Shown piece by piece: positions 7,958-15,529 of a stretch of DNA of 64,000 bases. The DNA lies in NCBI GenBank assembly GCA_900541975.1, contig UQLR01000007.1:43765-107764 (forward strand). Direction: 5' to 3'. A program made the position numbers and the translations under genes. The notes under the pieces were generated by a model, which saw nothing but the letters and a program-made list of their open reading frames with translations, had not been told where the DNA came from and did no database searches. How positions within the stretch are numbered: the first letter of the stretch is position 1; the number at the start of each line of letters is the position of its first letter. Source of the stretch: an uncultured Oscillospiraceae bacterium. GTDB taxonomy: Bacteria; Bacillota; Clostridia; Oscillospirales; Acutalibacteraceae.

Positions 7958-8969
7958 TCACAGTTCCTCCTTGTTCTTTTGCACTCTTGGTCGATGAAAC
8001 ACTATTAGTAGTTTTTTCGACCGGCTCGGAGGTGTCGGTACTTTCCGTCCCTTTGTCTGAGCCTTCCGTTGTTGATTCATCTTCAATTTCTTCGGTGGAA
8101 GGCAGAACAGTTTCGTATTCATTTGAAGGAATGTCAGTTTCTTCACCTTTCAGCATCTTATTTAAGTTTTCAATCTCTATAGCCTGCGATGCAAGTTGTT
8201 GCTGCATATAAGCTAAGCTTTGATTGGCACTTGAAACAATTGTTTTCTGTTGCTCTTGAAGCTGTTCCAATTTGTTATTTGTTGAAATTTGAGAAAAAAT
8301 AAGGAATACAACTGCAACGGAAAGCAATGCAAGAATAATGTTTTTGATACTAAGCAGCGATTTTTCGGGAATAGATTCGGCTTCTTCTTTCTCTGTTTCA
8401 ACCGTAATCTTAACGCCGGTTTTATCGTAGATGTAGAATCCTTTGCATCTTTCAATATTTCCATTTATCCAGAAATAGAAGCCCTCAATGTTCTGAATAG
8501 GATCTACAACATAGGCGATTTGATAATCTTCACTAAAAAAGTTTTGCTGAATAAACTTGTCATATTCGGAGAGAAAAATACCAAAGTCCGGGTGAGTATG
8601 TATCCAACCTACTATTTTCTTACCACTATGTTTTTTCTCTATTTCCTTGTGTACATAATCCCATGTTTCGTGGGTGAATTTCAATGTGGTTGGAGTTCCT
8701 TCGGCATACTTGGCTTCAACAAATCCACTTATCACAATATTGGTCTTGCCGAATTCGTCAATGACACAGCCTATGAGCATACCGCCACTTTCATTGGTAG
8801 TCTTATTTTGAGTGAACTTATGGATTTCCTTATACACTTGCTGGGAAATATAGATATTTTTATTTTCTTCGACTCGATCTCCCATAGGCAAAATATTCTG
8901 CGGCAATATATTATCGGGAAGCGATGCTTGACTTTCTTTGTTTACTTTTTTTCTTGCCTTTTTAGCCAC
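7950..8969 (-). CDS. Membrane-anchored JAMM isopeptidase
   Basis: 339-aa paralogue of the JAMM protein at 5920, aligned residue for residue through the catalytic domain: Glu60 in NESGGMLIG and HTHPDFGIFLSEYD with His124, His126, Ser134, Asp137. A membrane helix lies at about 208-227 and a coiled coil after it. The tail (residues 280-339) is rich in Ser, Thr and Glu with no LysM, so it should lie outside as a flexible stalk. It starts at GTG 8969, only 6 bases after the stop of the protease gene. It overlaps the next gene. The two JAMM genes look like an in-operon duplication whose extracytoplasmic parts diverged. Confidence 0.87.
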   Translation of the reverse strand: MAKKARKKVNKESQASLPDNILPQNILPMGDRVEENKNIYISQQVYKEIHKFTQNKTTNESGGMLIGCVIDEFGKTNIVISGFVEAKYAEGTPTTLKFTHETWDYVHKEIEKKHSGKKIVGWIHTHPDFGIFLSEYDKFIQQNFFSEDYQIAYVVDPIQNIEGFYFWINGNIERCKGFYIYDKTGVKITVETEKEEAESIPEKSLLSIKNIILALLSVAVVFLIFSQISTNNKLEQLQEQQKTIVSSANQSLAYMQQQLASQAIEIENLNKMLKGEETDIPSNEYETVLPSTEEIEDESTTEGSDKGTESTDTSEPVEKTTNSVSSTKSAKEQGGTVSE

Positions 8970-8975
8970 CGGTTT

Positions 8976-9878
8976 TCACTCCCATATATCAATGTCAAAG
9001 TCAGTTCGTTCTTTAGGATCATATTTTAAGGTTAAGTTCTTCTTTTTCTGATATATTAACAAAACAAGCAAAACCACATTACCAATCAGCGAAACACCCG
9101 CAATCACAAAAGCTACATAAGTGATTACCGATATGCTTTCGCTTTCAGTAGAAGGTTTATCATTTTGAGTTTCGTCATTACTATTAGACTGCGTGGGCTC
9201 AATTGTATCTCCCGTAGAAGGGAGTACTTTATCTACCACATTTCCGGAACTATCAAGCTCAATACCCAGTTCATTAAGATAGTCACAAATTACATTTTCT
9301 GGAATTGCAAGACCAATGCCTTCGCTGTCTGACATTTTAAGCGTATTCATGCCCAACACTTGTCCACTATCATTCAATAGGGGACCTCCGCTATTTCCTT
9401 CATTTATAGCGGCATCAATTTGGATATATGTATTATAGCCGACTATGCGTTCTTTTGCGGAGATTACTCCTTTTGTTAAGGTGTATGCCATGCTTTTTGG
9501 CGCTCCTATTGCATATATGTCATCACCTGTATTCATTACTGAAAGATCAGCGATTGGGAGATAAGAAAATTCTGCTCCAGTAATAACTAATACAGCTATG
9601 TCTTGGAATTCATTTATTCCAAGAATAGTTGCTTGGTATTCCTCTCCGCCGTAAGATTTCACATAAACATTTCGTTCATTGGAAATAACATGGGCGTTTG
9701 TCACGATACAATTCTTTCCTACAGCAAACCCACTTCCAAGGGAATTTTCAGAATAAACAACAAATACCGATTCATATACTTCCTCAGCGTTAAATCCAAT
9801 GGCATAGACTGAGAGTGTGGAGGCGAATAATATCGCCACCACAATCATCAAAGAGAGTAACACTTTGATTGGCTTCAC
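8976..9878 (-). CDS. Secreted membrane-anchored trypsin-like serine protease
   Basis: 300 aa. Signal peptide or anchor at residues 1-26 (ending VYA), then an HtrA/DegP-type chymotrypsin-fold protease domain, about 30-215. The triad is visible: His63 in VTNAHV, Asp93 in FQDIAVL, Ser163 in GNSGGPLL. No PDZ domain is present. A Ser/Thr/Asn-rich linker leads to a C-terminal membrane helix at about 245-272 and a short basic cytosolic tail. It starts at GTG 9878 after AGGAGG. It is the only enzyme of the operon predicted to act outside the membrane, and may cleave extracytoplasmic parts of partner proteins. That link is inferred from co-transcription. Confidence 0.87.
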   Translation of the reverse strand: MKPIKVLLSLMIVVAILFASTLSVYAIGFNAEEVYESVFVVYSENSLGSGFAVGKNCIVTNAHVISNERNVYVKSYGGEEYQATILGINEFQDIAVLVITGAEFSYLPIADLSVMNTGDDIYAIGAPKSMAYTLTKGVISAKERIVGYNTYIQIDAAINEGNSGGPLLNDSGQVLGMNTLKMSDSEGIGLAIPENVICDYLNELGIELDSSGNVVDKVLPSTGDTIEPTQSNSNDETQNDKPSTESESISVITYVAFVIAGVSLIGNVVLLVLLIYQKKKNLTLKYDPKERTDFDIDIWE

Positions 9879-9901
9879 GATATTACTCGCCTCCTAATCT
9901 C

Positions 9902-11788
9902 TTACTTCGTATTAAACACTAACACAGAGTTACCGATAGCGATTGTATCGCCTTGGCGAAGAACGTGCCGTGCTGTTTTCTGACCATTTACAATAGTCCC
10001 CATAGGTGTACCACAATCTGTCAAAACATACTTACTGCCTTCTAACTTAATATCGCAGTGATGAGGTCCGACAAGCTTGTCTTTGAACAGAACGATAGTA
10101 TTCTTGCCATTATTGCCAATGCTTGTTGTTCCTGCAAAGACAAGATATTCCTTGCCTTCAAATTCACCACGAATAACTTTGAGCCATGCAGCTTTTGCAA
10201 ACTGTTCAAGCAACCCAACACCAACACCAATCAGGATACCCATGATAACGATAGCAACACCTCTTGCAACTATATCGTTTGGAATGATGTCAACCACATA
10301 GTTAAACAGGAAGCCGCCGATAAAGGCACCTACCAAACTGCCAAGGGCACAGAATAAGATACGTTTCTTTTCCGGCTTAATAAGACCAACAGCAATACCA
10401 ATGCCAAGTCCCATTATTGCCCACCCAAGGCCACGAACAAATGCTGCTGTTAAGTCAGCGGGATCATCCGTAAGCATTTCGGTATACATCCATTGTGCTA
10501 AATAACCGCTAACGAATCCAATGGCGAGAGAAACACCTGCGCCTATCAAAGCGTATTTTATGGCTTTCTCCTTCGAGCCATAGAACACGCCCTCGCCAAT
10601 GCCAAGGAACAGCCCAATAAACAATGCAATGATTGCCGACCAAAGCGCAGTACTGATCCTTGTTACTGTTGCTAAAGCATCACCGAGTTTATCTTCGTTC
10701 TCATTGTATTCATCTACATAGACATCATAGAGAGCATCATCCGCTTTATTGCTAAGTTGCAGATAATCTTCTATGTATCCTTCGACCGCATCTGAAATTT
10801 CACCACTTGATATCCATTTAGACAAACCATCCTCATCTTCAGGATCTACATTATTTTGAGAGCACCACTTCTTAAATTCAGCATCTACCTTATCAAGCTC
10901 ATTGTTGGCATCAGCAGTATATTCATAGTACTCGACGAGTTCTCCGTGGCCACTTAACCGTGCAGCGGTAATTTCACCGGTAATGTTATTATCAGTTAAT
11001 TCTGATACACCAAAACCAATAAATGCGCCAATCAACGCCCACAGTAAACCTTTGACAAAAACAGTTTTGAAGTTAATCTTATTTCCTTTTACTGTTCCTC
11101 CATGAGATACCGTCTGCATACGCTGTGCGGTTGGAACAAATTCAATTCCTGCAAGTTCTTCTGCTGTAATCTCGAAGTCGTTCTCGTCATCTTTTTCAGT
11201 TGTAGCAACGGCGACTGATATCTGTGCAGAGCCTTCATTTTCATGAACAGCAAAAGACGGCTCCGCTACTTTTTGCCCCTCGTCATCAAACAGATCGATA
11301 TCCACAGTATCTTTTGCAGAAGTATAATCGGCAATATGCAATTCAACATTACCAACCGGAAACAGATGTTTATTGTCCATTGCCCATTGTGCCGCATCTG
11401 CTGAAAGAGGGCTATATGAATTCCATGATTTATACTGTATCATATCCCCGATATTGATGATAATATCGCTTAGTGATTCGCCAGCCCCCCAAATATCTCC
11501 GATACAGATTTGTTCATCTCGGAAATTAGGATGCCAAATGGGTGTAAGAATTTTGCAAATCGGTTTATAACGTGGATAATCAGCATGAAGTGTAATTTCC
11601 ACCTCATGCCGACTGAGTGTTTCGATTCTGCCATCTGGCAGAAGATATATACCGTTCACAAAATATGTAACATGATATTTCTCCGGCGGCGCATCGCCAA
11701 TCGGAGTAACAATTATGTTTTTGTGACCGGTAAAGTCTTTTTTGACTTGCTCGTAGTCAGATGCAAGTCGTCTCATTCTCGCGGTCAT
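9902..11788 (-). CDS. E2-like ubiquitin-conjugating domain fused to membrane segments and FHA-like domain
   Basis: 628 aa from ATG 11788, which follows AAAGGAG; the longer frame (from 11845) would overlap the E1 gene. Residues 1-140 are a UBC-fold E2: YPRYKP, the HPN motif (86-88) and active-site Cys95 in QICIGD, eight residues after HPN as in canonical E2s. The middle third holds about eight Gly-rich membrane helices in two blocks separated by an acidic, helical soluble segment. The last 85 residues are FHA-like (SIGNNG, PHHCDI, VNGQK), but the usual phosphothreonine-contacting Arg and Ser-Arg are replaced. It should therefore conjugate the UBL at the inner membrane face. The fusion is unusual. 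Confidence 0.85.
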   Translation of the reverse strand: MTARMRRLASDYEQVKKDFTGHKNIIVTPIGDAPPEKYHVTYFVNGIYLLPDGRIETLSRHEVEITLHADYPRYKPICKILTPIWHPNFRDEQICIGDIWGAGESLSDIIINIGDMIQYKSWNSYSPLSADAAQWAMDNKHLFPVGNVELHIADYTSAKDTVDIDLFDDEGQKVAEPSFAVHENEGSAQISVAVATTEKDDENDFEITAEELAGIEFVPTAQRMQTVSHGGTVKGNKINFKTVFVKGLLWALIGAFIGFGVSELTDNNITGEITAARLSGHGELVEYYEYTADANNELDKVDAEFKKWCSQNNVDPEDEDGLSKWISSGEISDAVEGYIEDYLQLSNKADDALYDVYVDEYNENEDKLGDALATVTRISTALWSAIIALFIGLFLGIGEGVFYGSKEKAIKYALIGAGVSLAIGFVSGYLAQWMYTEMLTDDPADLTAAFVRGLGWAIMGLGIGIAVGLIKPEKKRILFCALGSLVGAFIGGFLFNYVVDIIPNDIVARGVAIVIMGILIGVGVGLLEQFAKAAWLKVIRGEFEGKEYLVFAGTTSIGNNGKNTIVLFKDKLVGPHHCDIKLEGSKYVLTDCGTPMGTIVNGQKTARHVLRQGDTIAIGNSVLVFNTK

Positions 11789-11801
11789 ACGCTTGTCTCC
11801 T

Positions 11802-12986
11802 TTATAGATTTTCAAACACTTCGGCTTCGTCTTCCGAGAACTCATAATAAGTTGTATTCATTCCAATCCGTCCACCAATGATGTGAAGTAGCGGGATACC
11901 AATTTCATATGGTGTCTTATCCAGGAAATCTTCATCACCCTTAATGGAGTGGAGAGAATCAAAGACCATTTGCTTGCCACACTTGGGGCAAGTCAACATT
12001 TCGCCTTTCAACTTGTGAACAGGCATATAGAGGTCTTTATGCTCACCACATGAACAGTTAGCTGTAGTCGCTATATCTCGGTCAAAGTCAATTACTGCTT
12101 TTTCTCCGAGATCAGAGCGAACTTCCGAAAGCAAATCTCTCAAACGAATCGTTCTAACCGACCAGGATTTCGGTATAATTGTTTCATATGTATCATGGCT
12201 CATGCAGTCTTCTTTGCGCTGATACTCTACAACATATGAATCATGCGTAAGACCATTGAAAACAAAACCTTTTCCTGCCAGAGTAGGAAGCCCTCGATCA
12301 GAATGGAGAAGCTTTAACATCTCTTGGACTTGAATTCCTGCAATCACCGATGAAGATGTTGGGGTGGTTGGGATTTTGCCTTCTGCCATTTGTTCATGTG
12401 TCAGAAGCGCACAAGACTTTCTCTTGTTAATGAGCATCCAATCAGTTTCCGTCATAGTACACTCATAGCAAGCCCCTTGCCCTGGCACGAATACTCTTGC
12501 AAAACCGTTAAGAGCCTCAATAGCGCCATCAATCCATGGCTTATTAACCTTATAGCAGGACTGATTTATTGAAAGTCTGGCCTCTCGGTTGTCAAGCCCG
12601 CCAAGGACAACATCCATGCGCCGAAACACCCCAAGTCCTACATCATCAATGATATTGCTGACGAAAGCTTTTGCCTTTACATCTGGGTTGATCTCCATGG
12701 AACGCTCTGCGGCAATCTCAGCCTTGTATCTTCCCACGTCTTTGGCTCTAAACAGTATAGATCGGGTTAGATTGGTGCTTTCGATCGCATCCATATCAAA
12801 AACAAGAATTCTACCAATGCCGAGGAGCGTAAGGTTTTTGATTAGTTCATTGCCGATTGCGCCAGCTCCGACAACCATAATGATGGCATTTTTCAAGCGT
12901 TCCTGATCCCACCATGGTATCAGGCGAAGGCGGCTGTAACGGTCTTCCTCAAAATCTGAAGCCTGTAAATCAACGTTATTTTCCAT
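11802..12986 (-). CDS. E1-like ubiquitin-activating enzyme
   Basis: 394-aa ThiF-fold enzyme expected to adenylate the UBL C terminus and load it as a thioester. GAGAIG (40-45) is the ATP loop; NLTRS (72-76) carries the arginine finger; LDNREAR (131-137) follows. GACYECT (172-177) and a distant Cys carry the crossover-loop signature of eukaryotic UBA3/UBA2, and Cys192 in KSCALL aligns with their catalytic Cys, followed by TTPTSSSVIAGIQVQE. The C-terminal part (300-394) contains a zinc ribbon (CSC, CPKC). The ATG at 12986 shares one base with the UBL stop (TAATG), implying coupling. It is clearly different from housekeeping TcdA at 3354. Confidence 0.92.
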   Translation of the reverse strand: MENNVDLQASDFEEDRYSRLRLIPWWDQERLKNAIIMVVGAGAIGNELIKNLTLLGIGRILVFDMDAIESTNLTRSILFRAKDVGRYKAEIAAERSMEINPDVKAKAFVSNIIDDVGLGVFRRMDVVLGGLDNREARLSINQSCYKVNKPWIDGAIEALNGFARVFVPGQGACYECTMTETDWMLINKRKSCALLTHEQMAEGKIPTTPTSSSVIAGIQVQEMLKLLHSDRGLPTLAGKGFVFNGLTHDSYVVEYQRKEDCMSHDTYETIIPKSWSVRTIRLRDLLSEVRSDLGEKAVIDFDRDIATTANCSCGEHKDLYMPVHKLKGEMLTCPKCGKQMVFDSLHSIKGDEDFLDKTPYEIGIPLLHIIGGRIGMNTTYYEFSEDEAEVFENL

Positions 12987-13264
12987 TAGAAGACACCGCC
13001 TGCCGTAATTTCCGGCTGAAGGCGAAGTACATCACCATCTTTAATTCCTGCTTCTGAAAGCGTTTGAGCTTCGAGAAGTTGTCTTCCGGTAACTTTATGT
13101 ATAAATTTGTAGCTAATCGGATTTCCGTCAGGTCCAACGGAAGGCAGCTTAATTTTTTCAACAAGCTTCACCATAATGATGCCGCATTTAATATCGTCCG
13201 GCAAACCAACCTTTTGTTCTTTGTTGCCAGTGGCATCGACGATAACTACATTAACCTTTGCCAT
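12986..13264 (-). CDS. YukD-type ubiquitin-like modifier protein
   Basis: 92-aa beta-grasp protein of the YukD/EsaB family: VNVVIVDATGNKEQKVGLPD, then SYKFIHKVTGRQLLEAQTL and GIKDGDVLRLQP. Unlike YukD of type VII secretion systems it ends in TAGG-VF, a di-glycine (89-90) followed by two extra residues. In ubiquitin-like systems such a tail must be trimmed to expose GG before E1 activation, and the JAMM proteases of the same operon are candidates. It starts at ATG 13264 after AAAGGAGG. The stop overlaps the E1 start by one base. It is the modifier of the system. Confidence 0.9.
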   Translation of the reverse strand: MAKVNVVIVDATGNKEQKVGLPDDIKCGIIMVKLVEKIKLPSVGPDGNPISYKFIHKVTGRQLLEAQTLSEAGIKDGDVLRLQPEITAGGVF

Positions 13265-13280
13265 TGTATTATCCTCCTTT

Positions 13281-14243
13281 TTAATCTACTAAATTATCCA
13301 AAGCACGATAGCAAGACAAGAATTCATCGGTTGTTTCGTTATTGTCATCACTATAAGAGTTGTAGTTTCCTGAAGGAGCCGTAGCGAGGCTGTAAAAATC
13401 AGTGTATACATTATAGAGATCTTTGACTGCATCGCAGATTTCTTCTATATCATCAATATCTTCTTCTAACAAACCATCTGGAACAATTTTAATTTCGGAA
13501 TACAACGATTTCATTTGAGAATCATAAGTTTCTGCCTGCGAAATCTCAGCAGACTTATCAACAAGTGCATATAAAATTGCAGCATTGATATCTAACCCGT
13601 ATTTGTCCTCCCAAATATTTTCATACCAATAAGTCTGTACCGTGTCGGCAATATCTTCAAGGTTTGTACCCGCTTTATAAGAAAGTGAAAGAAATTTTTC
13701 AACATTGGCTAAATAGTCTTTTTTGACCTCTTCCGCCTTTTTACTACCCATAATCCCTGAGATTATTACTCCAAGTCCAACACAGACTACCAGAACCACC
13801 CCAATAATAATCGGCAATACTTTAGATTTCTTCTTTTTCTTTTCTACACTTGCATTGAACTGACTAATTGCAGAAGCCGCTGTAGTATCCACAACAACCC
13901 CCATTTTCTGACCGCACTTAGGGCAGAATTCCTGTCCTTCTTGCAGTTCTGCGCCGCACTTCCCACAGATGTTTTTTTTCACACCATCCTTTGGTGTTCC
14001 ACACTTAGGACAAAAAGCTTGTCCATCTCCAAGTGGTGTGCCACAATTTGGGCACACATCCGTCGGGTTGGTTCCTTGTGCCTCATAATGTTGCTCTGAG
14101 CATCCAAAGGTTGTGCAGCCCTTGTTTTCTTCCCAACATGCTTCATGATGCGGAAGTCCGCATGCCGGACAGACTTTGATTGCATCTTCTTCCTTGATTT
14201 CTGTTTTACAGAACGGGCAGATCTTACCGATGTAGTTTTCCAT
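13281..14243 (-). CDS. Prok-RING / double zinc-ribbon membrane protein
   Basis: 320 aa from ATG 14243, which is preceded by GAGGAGG. Residues 9-48 are a prokaryotic RING finger nearly identical in spacing to the one at 7076 (CPFCK, CPACGLPHHEACW, GCTTFGC). Two zinc ribbons follow (Cys64/67/78/81 and Cys93/96/107/110). A lysine-rich stretch precedes one membrane helix (143-165), and about 150 residues of helical, acidic sequence should lie outside. It is the first cargo gene of the operon, directly upstream of the UBL (gap 16 bp). Cytosolic RING plus external domain suggests a receptor-like E3 candidate; this is inference. Confidence 0.85.
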   Translation of the reverse strand: MENYIGKICPFCKTEIKEEDAIKVCPACGLPHHEACWEENKGCTTFGCSEQHYEAQGTNPTDVCPNCGTPLGDGQAFCPKCGTPKDGVKKNICGKCGAELQEGQEFCPKCGQKMGVVVDTTAASAISQFNASVEKKKKKSKVLPIIIGVVLVVCVGLGVIISGIMGSKKAEEVKKDYLANVEKFLSLSYKAGTNLEDIADTVQTYWYENIWEDKYGLDINAAILYALVDKSAEISQAETYDSQMKSLYSEIKIVPDGLLEEDIDDIEEICDAVKDLYNVYTDFYSLATAPSGNYNSYSDDNNETTDEFLSCYRALDNLVD

Positions 14244-14310
14244 GATGTTCCTCCTCAAAATAGACTTTTTCAATTTTTTAGCCGCCTTTCGGTAGCAAAT
14301 TAACAACATT

Positions 14311-14770
14311 TCAGTTCGGCAGACACATTTTACACGGCGCATATTCGCCACTTTCAAATTCTTTTACCGTTATTCTTTGCACATTTGTTTTATCCTTGAT
14401 AAATATACATTCTTCCTTGTGATACTTATTTCCACTTTCCGTCAGGTAGTATTCACCATAATAGCTTTGCTCTTTTTGAATTGCACCCCAAATTAAAACG
14501 CCGCCAATCATTAGCAGACTATTAAAGTCGAAAATACGACTGTCTTTTTGTGTTGATGCATCCTTTTGATTGCTCTATCGCTTTCTCGATTCCTAACGAA
14601 TTTATAAGTTTGGTAATATCCGGGTTGTTAAAAATACTGTTAAACTCTATAAGCGTATAACCTTGCCGGGTTAGAATGTTTCTCAGTGTTTCGAGATTAA
14701 CTGACTTTAAGTTATATTCTGTTAGGAACCTTTTTGCCTTTATTTTGGCATCATTCTGTATCACTTTCAC
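14311..14770 (-). pseudogene. ImmA/IrrE-family metallopeptidase, internal deletion
   Basis: The 5' part (from 14770) encodes the N terminus of an ImmA/IrrE-type peptidase (LRNILTRQGYTLIEFNSIF, then LGIEKAIEQSKG) and stops at 14522-14524 after a frame change. The 3' part, in another frame, has a membrane helix (LLMIGGVLIWGAI) and the C-terminal module SGNKYHKEECIFIK with GEYAPCKMCLP seen at the end of clostridial homologues. The central HExxH protease core is missing. Its partner regulator ends at 14751, overlapping the start by 20 bases, as in ImmR-ImmA pairs of integrative elements. The anti-repressor branch of island control is therefore lost. Confidence 0.7.
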
Positions 14771-15311
14771 TGGCCCTCTTGATAGCTTTTATTGTCTTGG
14801 CAACTTCAGCATCTCTTGCAACTGAAGTTGCCTGGGAAAGACTTAATCCGCCAAACGATTTTATAATCGCTTCGCTTGGCAGTTGGCTACAACGAGCATA
14901 TTCCACCATAATCACAGAACGGATTGATTGAAGAGCCTGCTGATCCAAACTTTCGAGAATTTCCTGAGAGTGCTCGTCCAGAATGGCACGCATCTCAAAA
15001 CTTGAATAATTCAGTCCGTCATTGAATCTCGTAACAAGATCTTTCGGAAAAATTGAAAGCATACGAATCATTTTATGTGTTTTGTGGTTGTAATCAAAGA
15101 ACAGTACAAGAGAAAGATATGTGCTCCATGCCATTTTTCTGCTCTTGTGCTCAACAGCACTATAGGTCTGTCTTGAAATGCCGATAAGATTTGCCAAATC
15201 TTCTTGCGAAATCCCAGCTTGAGTTCTTAATGCGGCTAAATTATTTGTAAGTATCGCAATGTACTTTTCCTTTTCCGTAACTGTCAATGCCCATTTGGAT
15301 TCAGATGTCAT
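14751..15311 (-). CDS. XRE-family transcriptional regulator of the island
   Basis: 186 aa from ATG 15311 (RBS AGGAAAG); a GTG at 15323 is less well placed. A Cro/C1-type helix-turn-helix occupies residues 20-60 (LAALRTQAGISQEDLANLIG, ISRQTYSAVEHKSR). The rest is helical with no recognised domain and may be the dimerisation or effector part. It is encoded first from the operon promoter at 15402-15430 and overlaps the broken immA gene, an arrangement like ImmR/ImmA of ICEBs1. It probably represses its own promoter, which is flanked by an inverted repeat. Confidence 0.85.
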   Translation of the reverse strand: MTSESKWALTVTEKEKYIAILTNNLAALRTQAGISQEDLANLIGISRQTYSAVEHKSRKMAWSTYLSLVLFFDYNHKTHKMIRMLSIFPKDLVTRFNDGLNYSSFEMRAILDEHSQEILESLDQQALQSIRSVIMVEYARCSQLPSEAIIKSFGGLSLSQATSVARDAEVAKTIKAIKRASESDTE

Positions 15312-15376
15312 TGATGCGCCCACTTTCCTATAAACATGTATACAATTTTCATAAAGTATCTTACTTTACGAAAGCA

Positions 15377-15428
15377 GACAAATTATCATTTACACTATAA
15401 GATTATACATAATGTTGTCGAATTTGTC
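15377..15428. promoter_or_regulatory. Inverted repeat flanking the island promoter (candidate operator)
   Basis: GACAAATT at 15377-15384 and AATTTGTC at 15421-15428 are perfect inverted copies that straddle the -10 and overlap the -35. A likely site for the XRE regulator encoded immediately downstream. Confidence 0.5.
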
Positions 15429-15430
15429 AA
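15402..15430 (-). promoter_or_regulatory. Consensus sigma-A promoter of the island operon
   Basis: On the minus strand TTGACA (15430-15425) and TATAAT (15407-15402) are separated by exactly 17 bp, a perfect consensus. It reads into the XRE gene and probably on through all nine downstream genes to the terminator at 5877. Confidence 0.85.
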
Positions 15431-15529
15431 TATGTCGCATAAAAAATCGAAAATAAGCGTTTAATGTGTAAATTCTGTAGCGGTTTTGACATTGTGAGGT
15501 TGAAACAACATTGTTTTCTTGTTTTAAGC

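Noticed and set aside
7950..8969. JAMM protein as a RadC-type DNA repair factor
   Set aside because: RadC-like JAB proteins lack a membrane segment and the upstream context here is E1/E2/UBL; the RadC motif is absent.
12986..13264. UBL as part of a type VII secretion locus
   Set aside because: No EssC-type ATPase, WXG100 protein or EccB/EssB-like gene is present nearby.
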